Assembly: GCA_036389795.1 (NCBI GenBank)
Contig: DASVWD010000222.1
Location: 1 to 52,895 of the forward strand
Direction of reading: 5' to 3'
Source of the DNA: Longimicrobium sp.
GTDB taxonomy: Bacteria > Gemmatimonadota > Gemmatimonadetes > Longimicrobiales > Longimicrobiaceae
Length of the DNA: 52,895 nt
A program made the translations under genes and the position numbers. Every line of letters begins with the position of its first letter. Positions within the stretch are counted from its first letter, which is position 1. A model generated the notes under the pieces. The model saw only the letters and a list, made by a program, of their open reading frames with translations, searched no databases and was not told the origin of the DNA. Positions 43,105-50,211 of the stretch are shown here, one piece after another.

Positions 43105-44037
43105 TCAGAACATCTCGGACACCGACTCATGGCACACCATGCGGCGGATCGCCTCGGCCAGGAGGGGGGCCAGCGAGACGACCCGCAGGCGCGGCCACTC
43201 CCGGCAGGGGACGTCGACCGTGTCGGTGACCACCACCTCGCGCACGCCGGCGGCCTCCAGGCGCTCGCGGGCGTCGCCCACCAGCAGCCCGTGGGTGGCG
43301 GCCACGAAGAACTCGCGGGCGCCGGCCTCGCCGAGCGCCTGGATGCTGGCCACGAGCGTCCCCCCGCTGGAGATCATGTCGTCCACGATCAGGCAGGCGC
43401 GGCCGCGCACCTCGCCCACCAGGTGCGTGACCGTGGTCTCGCGCCCGCTGGTGCGGTGCTTGAGGAGGACGGCGAGCGACGCGTCCAGCCGCCGCGCGAA
43501 TTCGGTGGCGGTGCGCACCCGGCCCGCGTCGGGCGAGACCACCACCACGTCGCCCGGGAGCCGGCCGCGCAGGTCTTCGCAGATGAACGGGGTGGCGGAC
43601 AGGGTGTCGACGGGGACCTGGAAGAAGCCCTCCACCTGCGGCGTGTGCAGGTCCACCGACAGCACGTGGTGGATCCCGGCGGCCTGCATCAGCCCGGCCA
43701 CCAGGCTGGCGGTGATCGGCTCGCGGCGGCAGTCGCGGCGGTCGGCGCGCGCGTAGCCGAAGTACGGCACCACCGCGGTGATGCGCCCGGCCGCCGCCCT
43801 CCGGCAGACGTCGGCGAACGCCAGCAGCTCCACCAGGTGGTCGTTGACCGGCGGCGAGGTGGGCTGGATGACGAAGACCTCCCTGCGCCGCACCGACTCC
43901 AGCAGCTGCACCGACAGCTCGCCGTCGGGGAAGCGCTCCACGCGCGAGGGCGCGAGCGCCACCCCCAGCTCGCGGGCCACGGCCTCCGCCAGCGCCGGGT
44001 TCGCCGTGCCGCCGAAGAGCACCAGGTCTTCTTCCAT
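43105..44037 (-). CDS. prs: Ribose-phosphate pyrophosphokinase
   Basis: 310 residues, ATG at 44037 (MEEDLVLFGGTANPALA). Family motifs: RFPDGELSVQL, REVFVIQPTSPPVNDHL, VPYFGYARADRRDCRREPIT, LSVDLHTPQVEGFF, VVVSPDAGRVRTATEFAR, and the PRPP-binding CLIVDDMISSGGT. Length is standard for class I enzymes. It makes PRPP from ribose 5-phosphate and ATP for nucleotide, His and Trp synthesis. Compared with common bacterial Prs the usual ARKDRK flexible-loop sequence reads ARADRRDCRR, a small deviation. It appears monocistronic. Confidence 0.94.
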   Translation of the reverse strand: MEEDLVLFGGTANPALAEAVARELGVALAPSRVERFPDGELSVQLLESVRRREVFVIQPTSPPVNDHLVELLAFADVCRRAAAGRITAVVPYFGYARADRRDCRREPITASLVAGLMQAAGIHHVLSVDLHTPQVEGFFQVPVDTLSATPFICEDLRGRLPGDVVVVSPDAGRVRTATEFARRLDASLAVLLKHRTSGRETTVTHLVGEVRGRACLIVDDMISSGGTLVASIQALGEAGAREFFVAATHGLLVGDARERLEAAGVREVVVTDTVDVPCREWPRLRVVSLAPLLAEAIRRMVCHESVSEMF

Positions 44038-44175
44038 ACGCCACCGTCCGCTCCGCCGGGCCCGACACACGTCCGTTCCACGGCGCGCCGGGGCAAGTCG
44101 TGCGCCGCGGGGTGTCCGCCGGGCCGGCCCCGGGTTAGCTTGGGGGCCGATCCCCCCGTCTCCGGAGGACCCCCG

Positions 44176-44541
44176 GTGGAACTGATCATCCGCGACGAGC
44201 AGCTCCGCGTGCTGGGCGAGGCCGCCCGGGAGCGCTTCGTCCGCGGCGCGCTGGAGAAGCTGAGGAAGCACTGGCCGGGCGCCTTCCGCGAGCTGGGCGA
44301 GGCCGCGGCGCGCGCCCGCGTGGAGCGGGCCGTGGCCGAGGCGGAGGGCTTCGGCATCCGCGCCGAGGCCGACGTGCTGCGCTTCGTGAACCTCGCCTTC
44401 GCGCTGGGCGACGGGTTCGCGGCCGACCCGCGCCGCCCCTGGGCCCGCGCGCTCCTGGCCGACACGGCGCTCACCCCCACCGAGCGGCTGGACCGGCTGG
44501 TGGAGCTCGCCCTGGACGAGCTGGACGGAGGCGGGCCGTGA
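44176..44541 (+). CDS. Small helical accessory protein (type VI effector-neighbour-like)
   Basis: 121 residues from a GTG at 44176 with GGAGG eight bases upstream. Mostly helical: IIRDEQLRVLGEAARERFV, ALEKLRKHWPGAFRELGE, VLRFVNLAFALGDGFAADP, RPWARALLAD, ending in LDRLVELALDEL. This layout (LGEA-, RKHWP, LAFALGDGF, PWARALL) recalls small proteins found next to toxin and VgrG genes of type VI loci, where they act as accessory or chaperone-like factors of unknown mechanism. It overlaps the next gene as GTGA. Assignment is by memory of context only. Confidence 0.75.
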   Translation: MELIIRDEQLRVLGEAARERFVRGALEKLRKHWPGAFRELGEAAARARVERAVAEAEGFGIRAEADVLRFVNLAFALGDGFAADPRRPWARALLADTALTPTERLDRLVELALDELDGGGP

Positions 44542-45026
44542 GCGAGGCCGAGGGCGCCGCCGCGCCGACGCTGCCGGACCCGTACCTGGGCGAGCGCTCC
44601 GACGCCGCCCCCGACGACCCCGCCGAGGCGCTCGCGGCCATGGACGAGGAGATCGAGAGCGCCACCTCCACCCTGGAGGTGGGCTCGCCGATCCTCCCCT
44701 GCCAGCGCCCCTGGCTGGAGCTGGTGCTCTTCGACGAGGAGCAGCGCCCGGTGGAGGGGGCGCCGTACACGCTGTCGCTCCCCGACGGCACCCGGCGGCA
44801 GGGGACGCTGGGCCCCGGCGGCCGCCTCTACGAGGAGGACGTCGACGCCGACGCCGAGAAGCTGATGGTGGTGGTGGAGGTGGAGGAGAACGAGGACGGC
44901 ACCGTCAAGGCGTTCCACGTGCAGGTGGTCCCGCGCGAGGAGGAGCCGGAGGAAGAGGTTTCCGAGGGGGAGCCCCCCGAGGAGCACCTCCGCGCCGACT
45001 TCCCCGCCCCGTGGATCCCCGGCTGA
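44538..45026 (+). CDS. Acidic carboxypeptidase-regulatory-like accessory protein
   Basis: 162 residues from a GTG at 44538 overlapping the preceding TGA. A disordered acidic N-terminus (1-55) precedes a small beta sandwich: RPWLELVLFDEEQRPVEGAP, YTLSLPDGTRRQGTLGPGGR, then EKLMVVVEVEEN. This pattern is common in proteins beside type VI/eCIS effector genes, where a transthyretin-like domain may help couple cargo to the spike. The C-terminus is again strongly acidic. With the gene at 44176 it is a two-gene unit, convergent with the EEP protein gene. Confidence 0.77.
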   Translation: MSEAEGAAAPTLPDPYLGERSDAAPDDPAEALAAMDEEIESATSTLEVGSPILPCQRPWLELVLFDEEQRPVEGAPYTLSLPDGTRRQGTLGPGGRLYEEDVDADAEKLMVVVEVEENEDGTVKAFHVQVVPREEEPEEEVSEGEPPEEHLRADFPAPWIPG

Positions 45027-45124
45027 GGCGGGGCCTCGTACCGGATTCGAGATCGATCGTGCGGAGGGGCGGTCGTCCCGGGGGAGCCGCCGCGCCGAGC
45101 CTGCCCCGGCAACGAGGTCTGGCG

Positions 45125-45215
45125 GCGGCCGAGGGATCTACTCACCCCGGAGCGAGGCCGGCTTCCGCGCACCGCATCCGGCCACCGGACACGCGGAGTA
45201 GATCCTTCGGTCGCG
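45125..45215. repeat. Short element with GGATCTACTC terminal inverted repeats
   Basis: Imperfect arms of about 19 bp at 45125-45143 and 45196-45215 share GGATCTACTC plus similar flanks. It lies in the 453-bp gap between the convergent genes ending at 45026 and 45480; the gap contains no gene. Confidence 0.7.
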
Positions 45216-45310
45216 TCCGACCATCGGCGCGGGAGCGGATTACGCGCGGACGCTCCCTCAGGATGGCTTCGCGTGTGGCATGGAATGCACGGTCGGTTCC
45301 GGAAGGGATC

Positions 45311-45480
45311 ATACCACTTTGCAGAGCATCGTTCGGGTACAGCTTTCCGATAAAGCCTCACACAGAGGACACAGAGAACACAGAGAAACTTTAATCGAGT
45401 CTTCAGTTCCTCCGTGTTCTCTGTGTCCTCTGCGTGATTCCAATCCGTTCGGAACCAGAACCATGCTCGGCAACTGATAT
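45311..45480. mobile_element. MITE-like hairpin element, copy 1
   Basis: The left end at 45311-45334 (ATACCACTTTGCAGAGC...) and right end at 45458-45480 are imperfect terminal inverted repeats. Inside are complementary CACAGAGGA/CACAGAGAA arrays (45359-45390 and 45410-45436). A second copy with clearer ends is at 49955-50107. The right end meets the stop codon of the EEP protein gene at 45480. No transposase is encoded. Confidence 0.8.
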
Positions 45481-48086
45481 CAGAGGGTGAGCTCCACCAC
45501 CACGGGGAGGTGGTCGCTCACCCCTTCGCCCTTCCAGATCTTCTTGTGGTACTTGGTGAACTTGGTCGCCGGAAAGGCCGGCTTCGCCTTCCGCGTCTTC
45601 CAGTCCTCGGTCAGCTCCACCACCAGGTCGCGCAGCTTCGCGTTCTCCACCTTCGTGAACCCCACCGTGAAGATGTGGTCGTAGGCGTGCGAGGTGTGGT
45701 TGGCGAGCGTGGCGTTCTTCCCCGGCGCCTTCATGCTGGTGCGCGTCTGCACGATCTGCCCCACGTAGATCCCCTCGGCCAGGTCGCGGATCGAGTCGCG
45801 CGCCGCCTTCGCCAGCCCGGCGGCCGTGAGGTCGACGGCTCCCTTCGCGCTGTTGCCGGCGACCTTCGTGCTCTTGGCCGCGTTCGCCGCCGTGAGCACC
45901 GGCCCCGCCGCCTTCTCCGCCCTGAGCGCCGCGTCGCCCACCTTCTTCGCCGCCGCGGTCGCGGCCGGCTTCCCCGCCTGGTCGACGGCGGTGGCGGTCT
46001 CCACCACCGCCTCGGCGAACGCCTGCAGGTACGGCGTCGACTTCTTCATGATCTCCTCCGCCAGCTTCAGCGCCGAGTTGCGCGCCTTCCTCGCCGCGCC
46101 CGCCGCGTTGGCCGCCGGGAGCTGGTAGGCGGCCTTCGCCTGGCCGCCCAGGGGGGCGGCCAGCCCCGCGGCCACCTTCCCGTCGTTGTCGGCGGCGGAG
46201 CGCAGCGGCGCGTTCGCCACCACCTTCTCGGCCGCCGCCGCCGCTTCCACGGCCGCGGCGCCGGCCTGGTTCGCGGCGAGCGCGGCGCTCGTCGCGGCCT
46301 GCTCCGCGGCGGGGTCGGTCCCCGCCGCGTTCCATAGACCGGCCTGCAGGGTGGCCTCTTCGGTCTCGCTGGTGGCCGCGATCACGGCGCGCAGCACGCG
46401 GATGGCGTCGGCCGTGGGGAAGGCGGCGCCCAGCTCGCCCACCAGCGGGTTGTAGGCCTTGACGTCGTCGTCGTGGCCGCCCGGGTTGGTCTTCTTCTTC
46501 CCGTCGCCGCAGGGGTCGGTTTTCGGCATGGTGCAGCAGTTGAAGTCGCCCACCACCACCACCGGCAGGGTGCGCGCCGCCGCCAGCTCGCTGATCAGCC
46601 CGATCTGCGCCGTCCCCGTCTGGGCGGCGAAGTTGTTCTTTCCCTGCTTGGAGTACTTGGGCGCCGGCGTGTGCGCCCCCACCACCAGGAAGCTCTTCCC
46701 CGACGCCTTCTCCTTGAACTGCACCAGGTACGGCCGGCGGTGGATCTTCTTGTGGAACTTGAGCTTGTTCCCGGCGTTGTCCTCGTGCTCCACCTGCCCG
46801 CGCAGCACGCTCCCCACGTCGATCACCAGGTGCCGGAAGCCGGCGCCGGCCACGCCCAGCGTGGGGTTGCCGCCGTCCAGGTTCGCGCCCCAGACCCCTG
46901 CCGCGGCGGCGCCCGCGCCGTCATCGATCCAGTACAGCTTGCGGCGCGCCGGATCGACCGCCACCTCCACCGGGTTCCCGGCGGTCACCACGTCGTCGAT
47001 GTTCCCCGTCCCATCCAGGCTGCGCGCGCGGATCTTGTTCGGCGCACCCTGCTCCACCCAGAAGATCCGGCCCACGGCGGGCGCCAGCGCGAAGGGGCCG
47101 GGCTTCACGCCCGTGGCCACGTCCGTCCGCGCGCTCCCGTCCAGACCCGCGCGCTCGATCTTCTGGGCGGTGGAGTCGGTCCAGTACATCCAGCTCGACT
47201 CCAGGTCGACGGCGAAGCGCTCCGGGTCGACGCCCTTGACCAGGTCCTTGAGCTTGTGGCCGGTCTTCAGCGGGTACGTCGACTGGATGGCGCGCTTGGC
47301 CGGGTTGGCCAGGAACGTCATGTCGTACACGCCGTCCACCGTGAGCCCGGCGGGGACCACCTGCTTGCTCAGGAGCGTCTCGGACGTCTTCGCGGCCGGG
47401 TCCACGCGCTCCACGTCGCCCGCCGCGGTCGAGACGTAGAGCTTGCCGTTCTTCGCGTCCAGCGCGATCCCGCGGCGGCCGGCGGTGTTCGCCACCACGG
47501 CGACGTTCTGGTTGGTCCCCGCGGCGTCGGCCGCGCGGACGGCCTTGGCGGCCGCGTCCACCCAGTAGATCCGGCCGCGGGCGGCGTCGAGCGCGATCTC
47601 CGCCGGCTGGGCGTTGGTCACCACCTGGCGCGCCCCGCCGCCCGCGACCGCGATGCTCTGGATCTCCTGCTTCCCGATGTCGGCCCAGTAGAGCACGCCA
47701 CCGGTGGCCGCCGCGTTCCAGGGGCCGGGGATCGACGGGTCCTTGCGCGGGCCTTCGAGCTCCAGCTTGTCGGAGTCGTAGAACACGCCCACGGCCTCGG
47801 ACTTCTGCCCGAAGGCCAGCGACACCGGCGGCACCGCCCGCCAGCCGGCGTGCCGCGCCTGCAGCCCGGCGAGCAGCTTGGTGAGCCCCAGCGGCCCGTC
47901 GCCGATCCCCAGCTCGCCGGGCTGCAGCCCCTTGAGTGTCTTGGGCTCCAGCACCACGAACACGTCGTACGCCGGCGGCTTGGCGGCGGGGCTCACCGCG
48001 TCGAGCACGCGGCTGGCCCGCGTGGTGTCGCCGGCCACGCGGGTGCCGAAGTTATAGATGTTCCAGGAGATCAGCTTGATGGCCAT
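45480..48086 (-). CDS. DNase I-fold (EEP) protein with inserted beta-propeller: candidate effector nuclease
   Basis: 868 residues, ATG at 48086. The endonuclease/exonuclease/phosphatase motifs are complete but spread: SWN at 7-9, metal-binding Glu in VVLEP at about 47, GAHTP at about 470-474, GDFN at 513-516, YDHIF at 802-806, SDHLP at 857-861. Residues about 130-425 are an insertion of LDL-receptor/YWTD-type propeller blades (VLYWADIG, GRIYWVDA, SWMYWTDS, KLYWIDDG). Residues about 565-760 are an Ala-rich helical insertion. A metal-dependent nuclease or phosphodiesterase is likely. No signal peptide. With accessory-type neighbours and an eCIS in the window, delivery as a toxin is plausible but unproven. 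Confidence 0.87.
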   Translation of the reverse strand: MAIKLISWNIYNFGTRVAGDTTRASRVLDAVSPAAKPPAYDVFVVLEPKTLKGLQPGELGIGDGPLGLTKLLAGLQARHAGWRAVPPVSLAFGQKSEAVGVFYDSDKLELEGPRKDPSIPGPWNAAATGGVLYWADIGKQEIQSIAVAGGGARQVVTNAQPAEIALDAARGRIYWVDAAAKAVRAADAAGTNQNVAVVANTAGRRGIALDAKNGKLYVSTAAGDVERVDPAAKTSETLLSKQVVPAGLTVDGVYDMTFLANPAKRAIQSTYPLKTGHKLKDLVKGVDPERFAVDLESSWMYWTDSTAQKIERAGLDGSARTDVATGVKPGPFALAPAVGRIFWVEQGAPNKIRARSLDGTGNIDDVVTAGNPVEVAVDPARRKLYWIDDGAGAAAAGVWGANLDGGNPTLGVAGAGFRHLVIDVGSVLRGQVEHEDNAGNKLKFHKKIHRRPYLVQFKEKASGKSFLVVGAHTPAPKYSKQGKNNFAAQTGTAQIGLISELAAARTLPVVVVGDFNCCTMPKTDPCGDGKKKTNPGGHDDDVKAYNPLVGELGAAFPTADAIRVLRAVIAATSETEEATLQAGLWNAAGTDPAAEQAATSAALAANQAGAAAVEAAAAAEKVVANAPLRSAADNDGKVAAGLAAPLGGQAKAAYQLPAANAAGAARKARNSALKLAEEIMKKSTPYLQAFAEAVVETATAVDQAGKPAATAAAKKVGDAALRAEKAAGPVLTAANAAKSTKVAGNSAKGAVDLTAAGLAKAARDSIRDLAEGIYVGQIVQTRTSMKAPGKNATLANHTSHAYDHIFTVGFTKVENAKLRDLVVELTEDWKTRKAKPAFPATKFTKYHKKIWKGEGVSDHLPVVVELTL

Positions 48087-48111
48087 GCGGGCGGTGCCGG
48101 GGTGCCGGGTG

Positions 48112-49830
48112 CTATACCGCCTGGAGCGTCCAGGCCGCGTCCTCGCCCTCTTCGGACACGGCGTAGAGCTGCACCCGCCGCGCGTACGGGTCCAGCGTGA
48201 GGCCGAAGTCCACGAAGTCCTTGCGGTCCAGGTCTTCCGAGGGCACGGCGAGCGCGTCCCACAGCACGCCGAAGAGCTTCGTCTTCATGATGTCGAAGAA
48301 CGTGGTCCCCTGCCGCGCCCAGCCGCGCACGGTGAGGTCGGGGACGGTGAGGCCGGCCTCGAAGGCGACCGCGTCCGCCCACAGGGTTCCGCCGATGTCG
48401 AGCGTGACGCTCCGGCGCGAGCCGTCCCACGGGTGGTTGATCTGCCAGGTCAGCACCACCGGCTCCAGGCGCACGGGGAAGGGGTCGTAGCCCACCTGCC
48501 CGCCCTCCAGCACGAAGGTCACGTCCGTGGGGGCGCGCGAAGGGAGGTCGACCCCCAGCGCCACCCGCAGGAGCCTGCCGCGCGAGGTGTGCTTCAGGAA
48601 GGGGGGGAGCCTGCCCACGTCCGCGTGCCATCCCTCCCACCCGCCGATGTAAGGCGAGAGCTCTGCGAGGGTCTTCAGCGGCGGCGCCTTCTCGGGGTCC
48701 AGCCACTCCTCCTGCGTGCGCCAGCAGATCACGCCGTCGTCCGGGGGGAGCTGCGACCAGAGGTTCAGCCGGCCCTCGCCCGCCTTCCAGACGCCGCGCA
48801 GCATTGCCGCGTGGCGCACCCCCTCCCACTCCTCCTCCACCTCCACGTTGCTGCCGTCCTCGTCCTCGGAAGCGCCCTCCCCCTCGTCGTCGCCCTCCAC
48901 CCACTCCCGCGCGGGCTCCCGCACCCTTCGCCCCTCCACCGAGAGCGAGGCCTCTTCCAGGGTCACGCTCCCGAAGGCGAGCTTGAAAGGGGTGGAGGCC
49001 AGGTTCAGCACCGGCTCGCCGTCCACGATGTCGATGCTCCCCGTGAGCCAGGGGTCGAACCCGAACCACGTCCGCACGCACGCCTGGAGGTTCGCCCCGA
49101 AGCGGAAGCGCGCCTCGAAGTTGCCTCCCGGCTGCAGTTCCAGGGGGAACCGCCACGGAGAGGGGCAGGCCTGCGCGGTGAAGAGCAGGGCGGCGGACGA
49201 GAAGGTGAGCTCCTCCAGCTCGGCGTGGTCCAGCTCGGCCAGGAGACCCTGCTTCACGTCCTGGTCCGGGACCTCGATGCGCACGGCGGAGAGCTCCCGG
49301 CCCATGCTGTCGAGCCAGAACTTCGCCGTGGCCCTGTAGTTGGTCCCCGCCTGGACGCCGGAGACGGTCACCTCGCGCGGCCTGTCGCGGTAGAAGGCCT
49401 CGCGCCGCTTCTGCTTCCCGCGCCGGTTGCCGGTGGCGAGCGCCCCGACGACGACCGACAGGCGGCGGACGTTCGTGGGGTCCCCGAGATCGGTGGAGAC
49501 GTACGTGAACCTGACCCTCCCGGTGCGCGTGAGCCTGCCGGCGGCGAGCGGTGTCCCGTTGGCCACCAGGAACACCGTGATGCCCTTGCGGAAGACCCTC
49601 GTCTCCCGTGGCACGTACGCGCTGACGATCTGCGCCGGCTTCCGGAGCAGCTTCCTCTTCTGCTTCGGGGCGGGCTCCACGTCGGTGCTCACCGTAGGCT
49701 GGGTGATGACGATGCTCTGGCTCTGGAAGAACTTCTGCGCCACCCCCGCAGGCACCACGTCGGTGCCGAGGGTGACGTCGCCGAGGGAAGCCGCGAGCCG
49801 GAGCTGGCCGTAGAGTTTCGCGAGGGACAT
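48112..49830 (-). CDS. Large beta-rich protein of unknown function, upstream of the EEP protein
   Basis: 572 residues, ATG at 49830 (MSLAKLYGQLRLAASLG). No signal peptide or membrane helix. Mostly strands and loops: VRFTYVSTDLGDPTNVRRLS, ATAKFWLDSMGRELSAV, FELELQPGG-like segments, an acidic stretch (EGDDEGEGASEDEDGSNVEVE, residues about 295-325 in part), and a C-terminal FDIMKTKLFGVLWDALA. It lies 25 bp upstream of the EEP gene in the same direction, so is probably co-transcribed. I recognise no family. An adaptor, chaperone or immunity role for the EEP protein is possible; its size is large for an immunity protein. Confidence 0.8.
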   Translation of the reverse strand: MSLAKLYGQLRLAASLGDVTLGTDVVPAGVAQKFFQSQSIVITQPTVSTDVEPAPKQKRKLLRKPAQIVSAYVPRETRVFRKGITVFLVANGTPLAAGRLTRTGRVRFTYVSTDLGDPTNVRRLSVVVGALATGNRRGKQKRREAFYRDRPREVTVSGVQAGTNYRATAKFWLDSMGRELSAVRIEVPDQDVKQGLLAELDHAELEELTFSSAALLFTAQACPSPWRFPLELQPGGNFEARFRFGANLQACVRTWFGFDPWLTGSIDIVDGEPVLNLASTPFKLAFGSVTLEEASLSVEGRRVREPAREWVEGDDEGEGASEDEDGSNVEVEEEWEGVRHAAMLRGVWKAGEGRLNLWSQLPPDDGVICWRTQEEWLDPEKAPPLKTLAELSPYIGGWEGWHADVGRLPPFLKHTSRGRLLRVALGVDLPSRAPTDVTFVLEGGQVGYDPFPVRLEPVVLTWQINHPWDGSRRSVTLDIGGTLWADAVAFEAGLTVPDLTVRGWARQGTTFFDIMKTKLFGVLWDALAVPSEDLDRKDFVDFGLTLDPYARRVQLYAVSEEGEDAAWTLQAV

Positions 49831-49954
49831 CGCAGACCGGGCGGGGGCGGGCGGCGGCGGAAAGGGGACGGCGGTGGGAGCGCGGGGGAGAGCGCCCTCG
49901 CCTCACAGGCTAACGCCGCCGGCTCGCGGCTGTCAATCGCGAGGGGCAGGGCTC

Positions 49955-50107
49955 ATACCATCTTGCAGAGCATCGTTCGGGAATAGGTCCTGAAAAGGTC
50001 TCACACAGAGAAACAGAGAAACAGAGGACTTCGGTTTCTCTGTTCCTCTGTTTCTCTGTGTGATTCCGATCTGTCTGGAACCAGAACAATGCTCGGCAAC
50101 ATGGTAT
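49955..50107. mobile_element. MITE-like hairpin element, copy 2
   Basis: Terminal inverted repeats of 24 bp at 49955-49978 and 50084-50107 match at 21 positions (ATACCAT and GAGCAT blocks). The inner arms CACAGAGAAACAGAGAAACAG and complement fold round a short loop. 153 bp long and non-coding, with no clear target duplication. Confidence 0.87.
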
Positions 50108-50178
50108 CGCACGGGGGAAGCGGAGGCAGCGGAAAAACGCCGGGATCCTCCGCTTCCTCCGCCGACTCCGCGTGCGGC
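50108..50178. repeat. Hairpin repeat of GCGGAGGCAGCGGA type
   Basis: Arms near 50111-50136 and 50151-50176 are complementary arrays with the same 9-bp period as the CACAGAG family, in a GC-richer version. It lies 34 bp past the stop of the minus-strand gene at 50212 and may act as its terminator. Confidence 0.65.
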
Positions 50179-50211
50179 GTTCGGGAAGTCCCGGTCCCGA
50201 GCGGAGCCCGC

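Noticed and set aside
45480-48086. Housekeeping exonuclease III or sphingomyelinase
   Set aside because: The usual lengths are 250-350 residues without inserts and, for sphingomyelinase, with a signal peptide; here there are two large inserts and no signal peptide.
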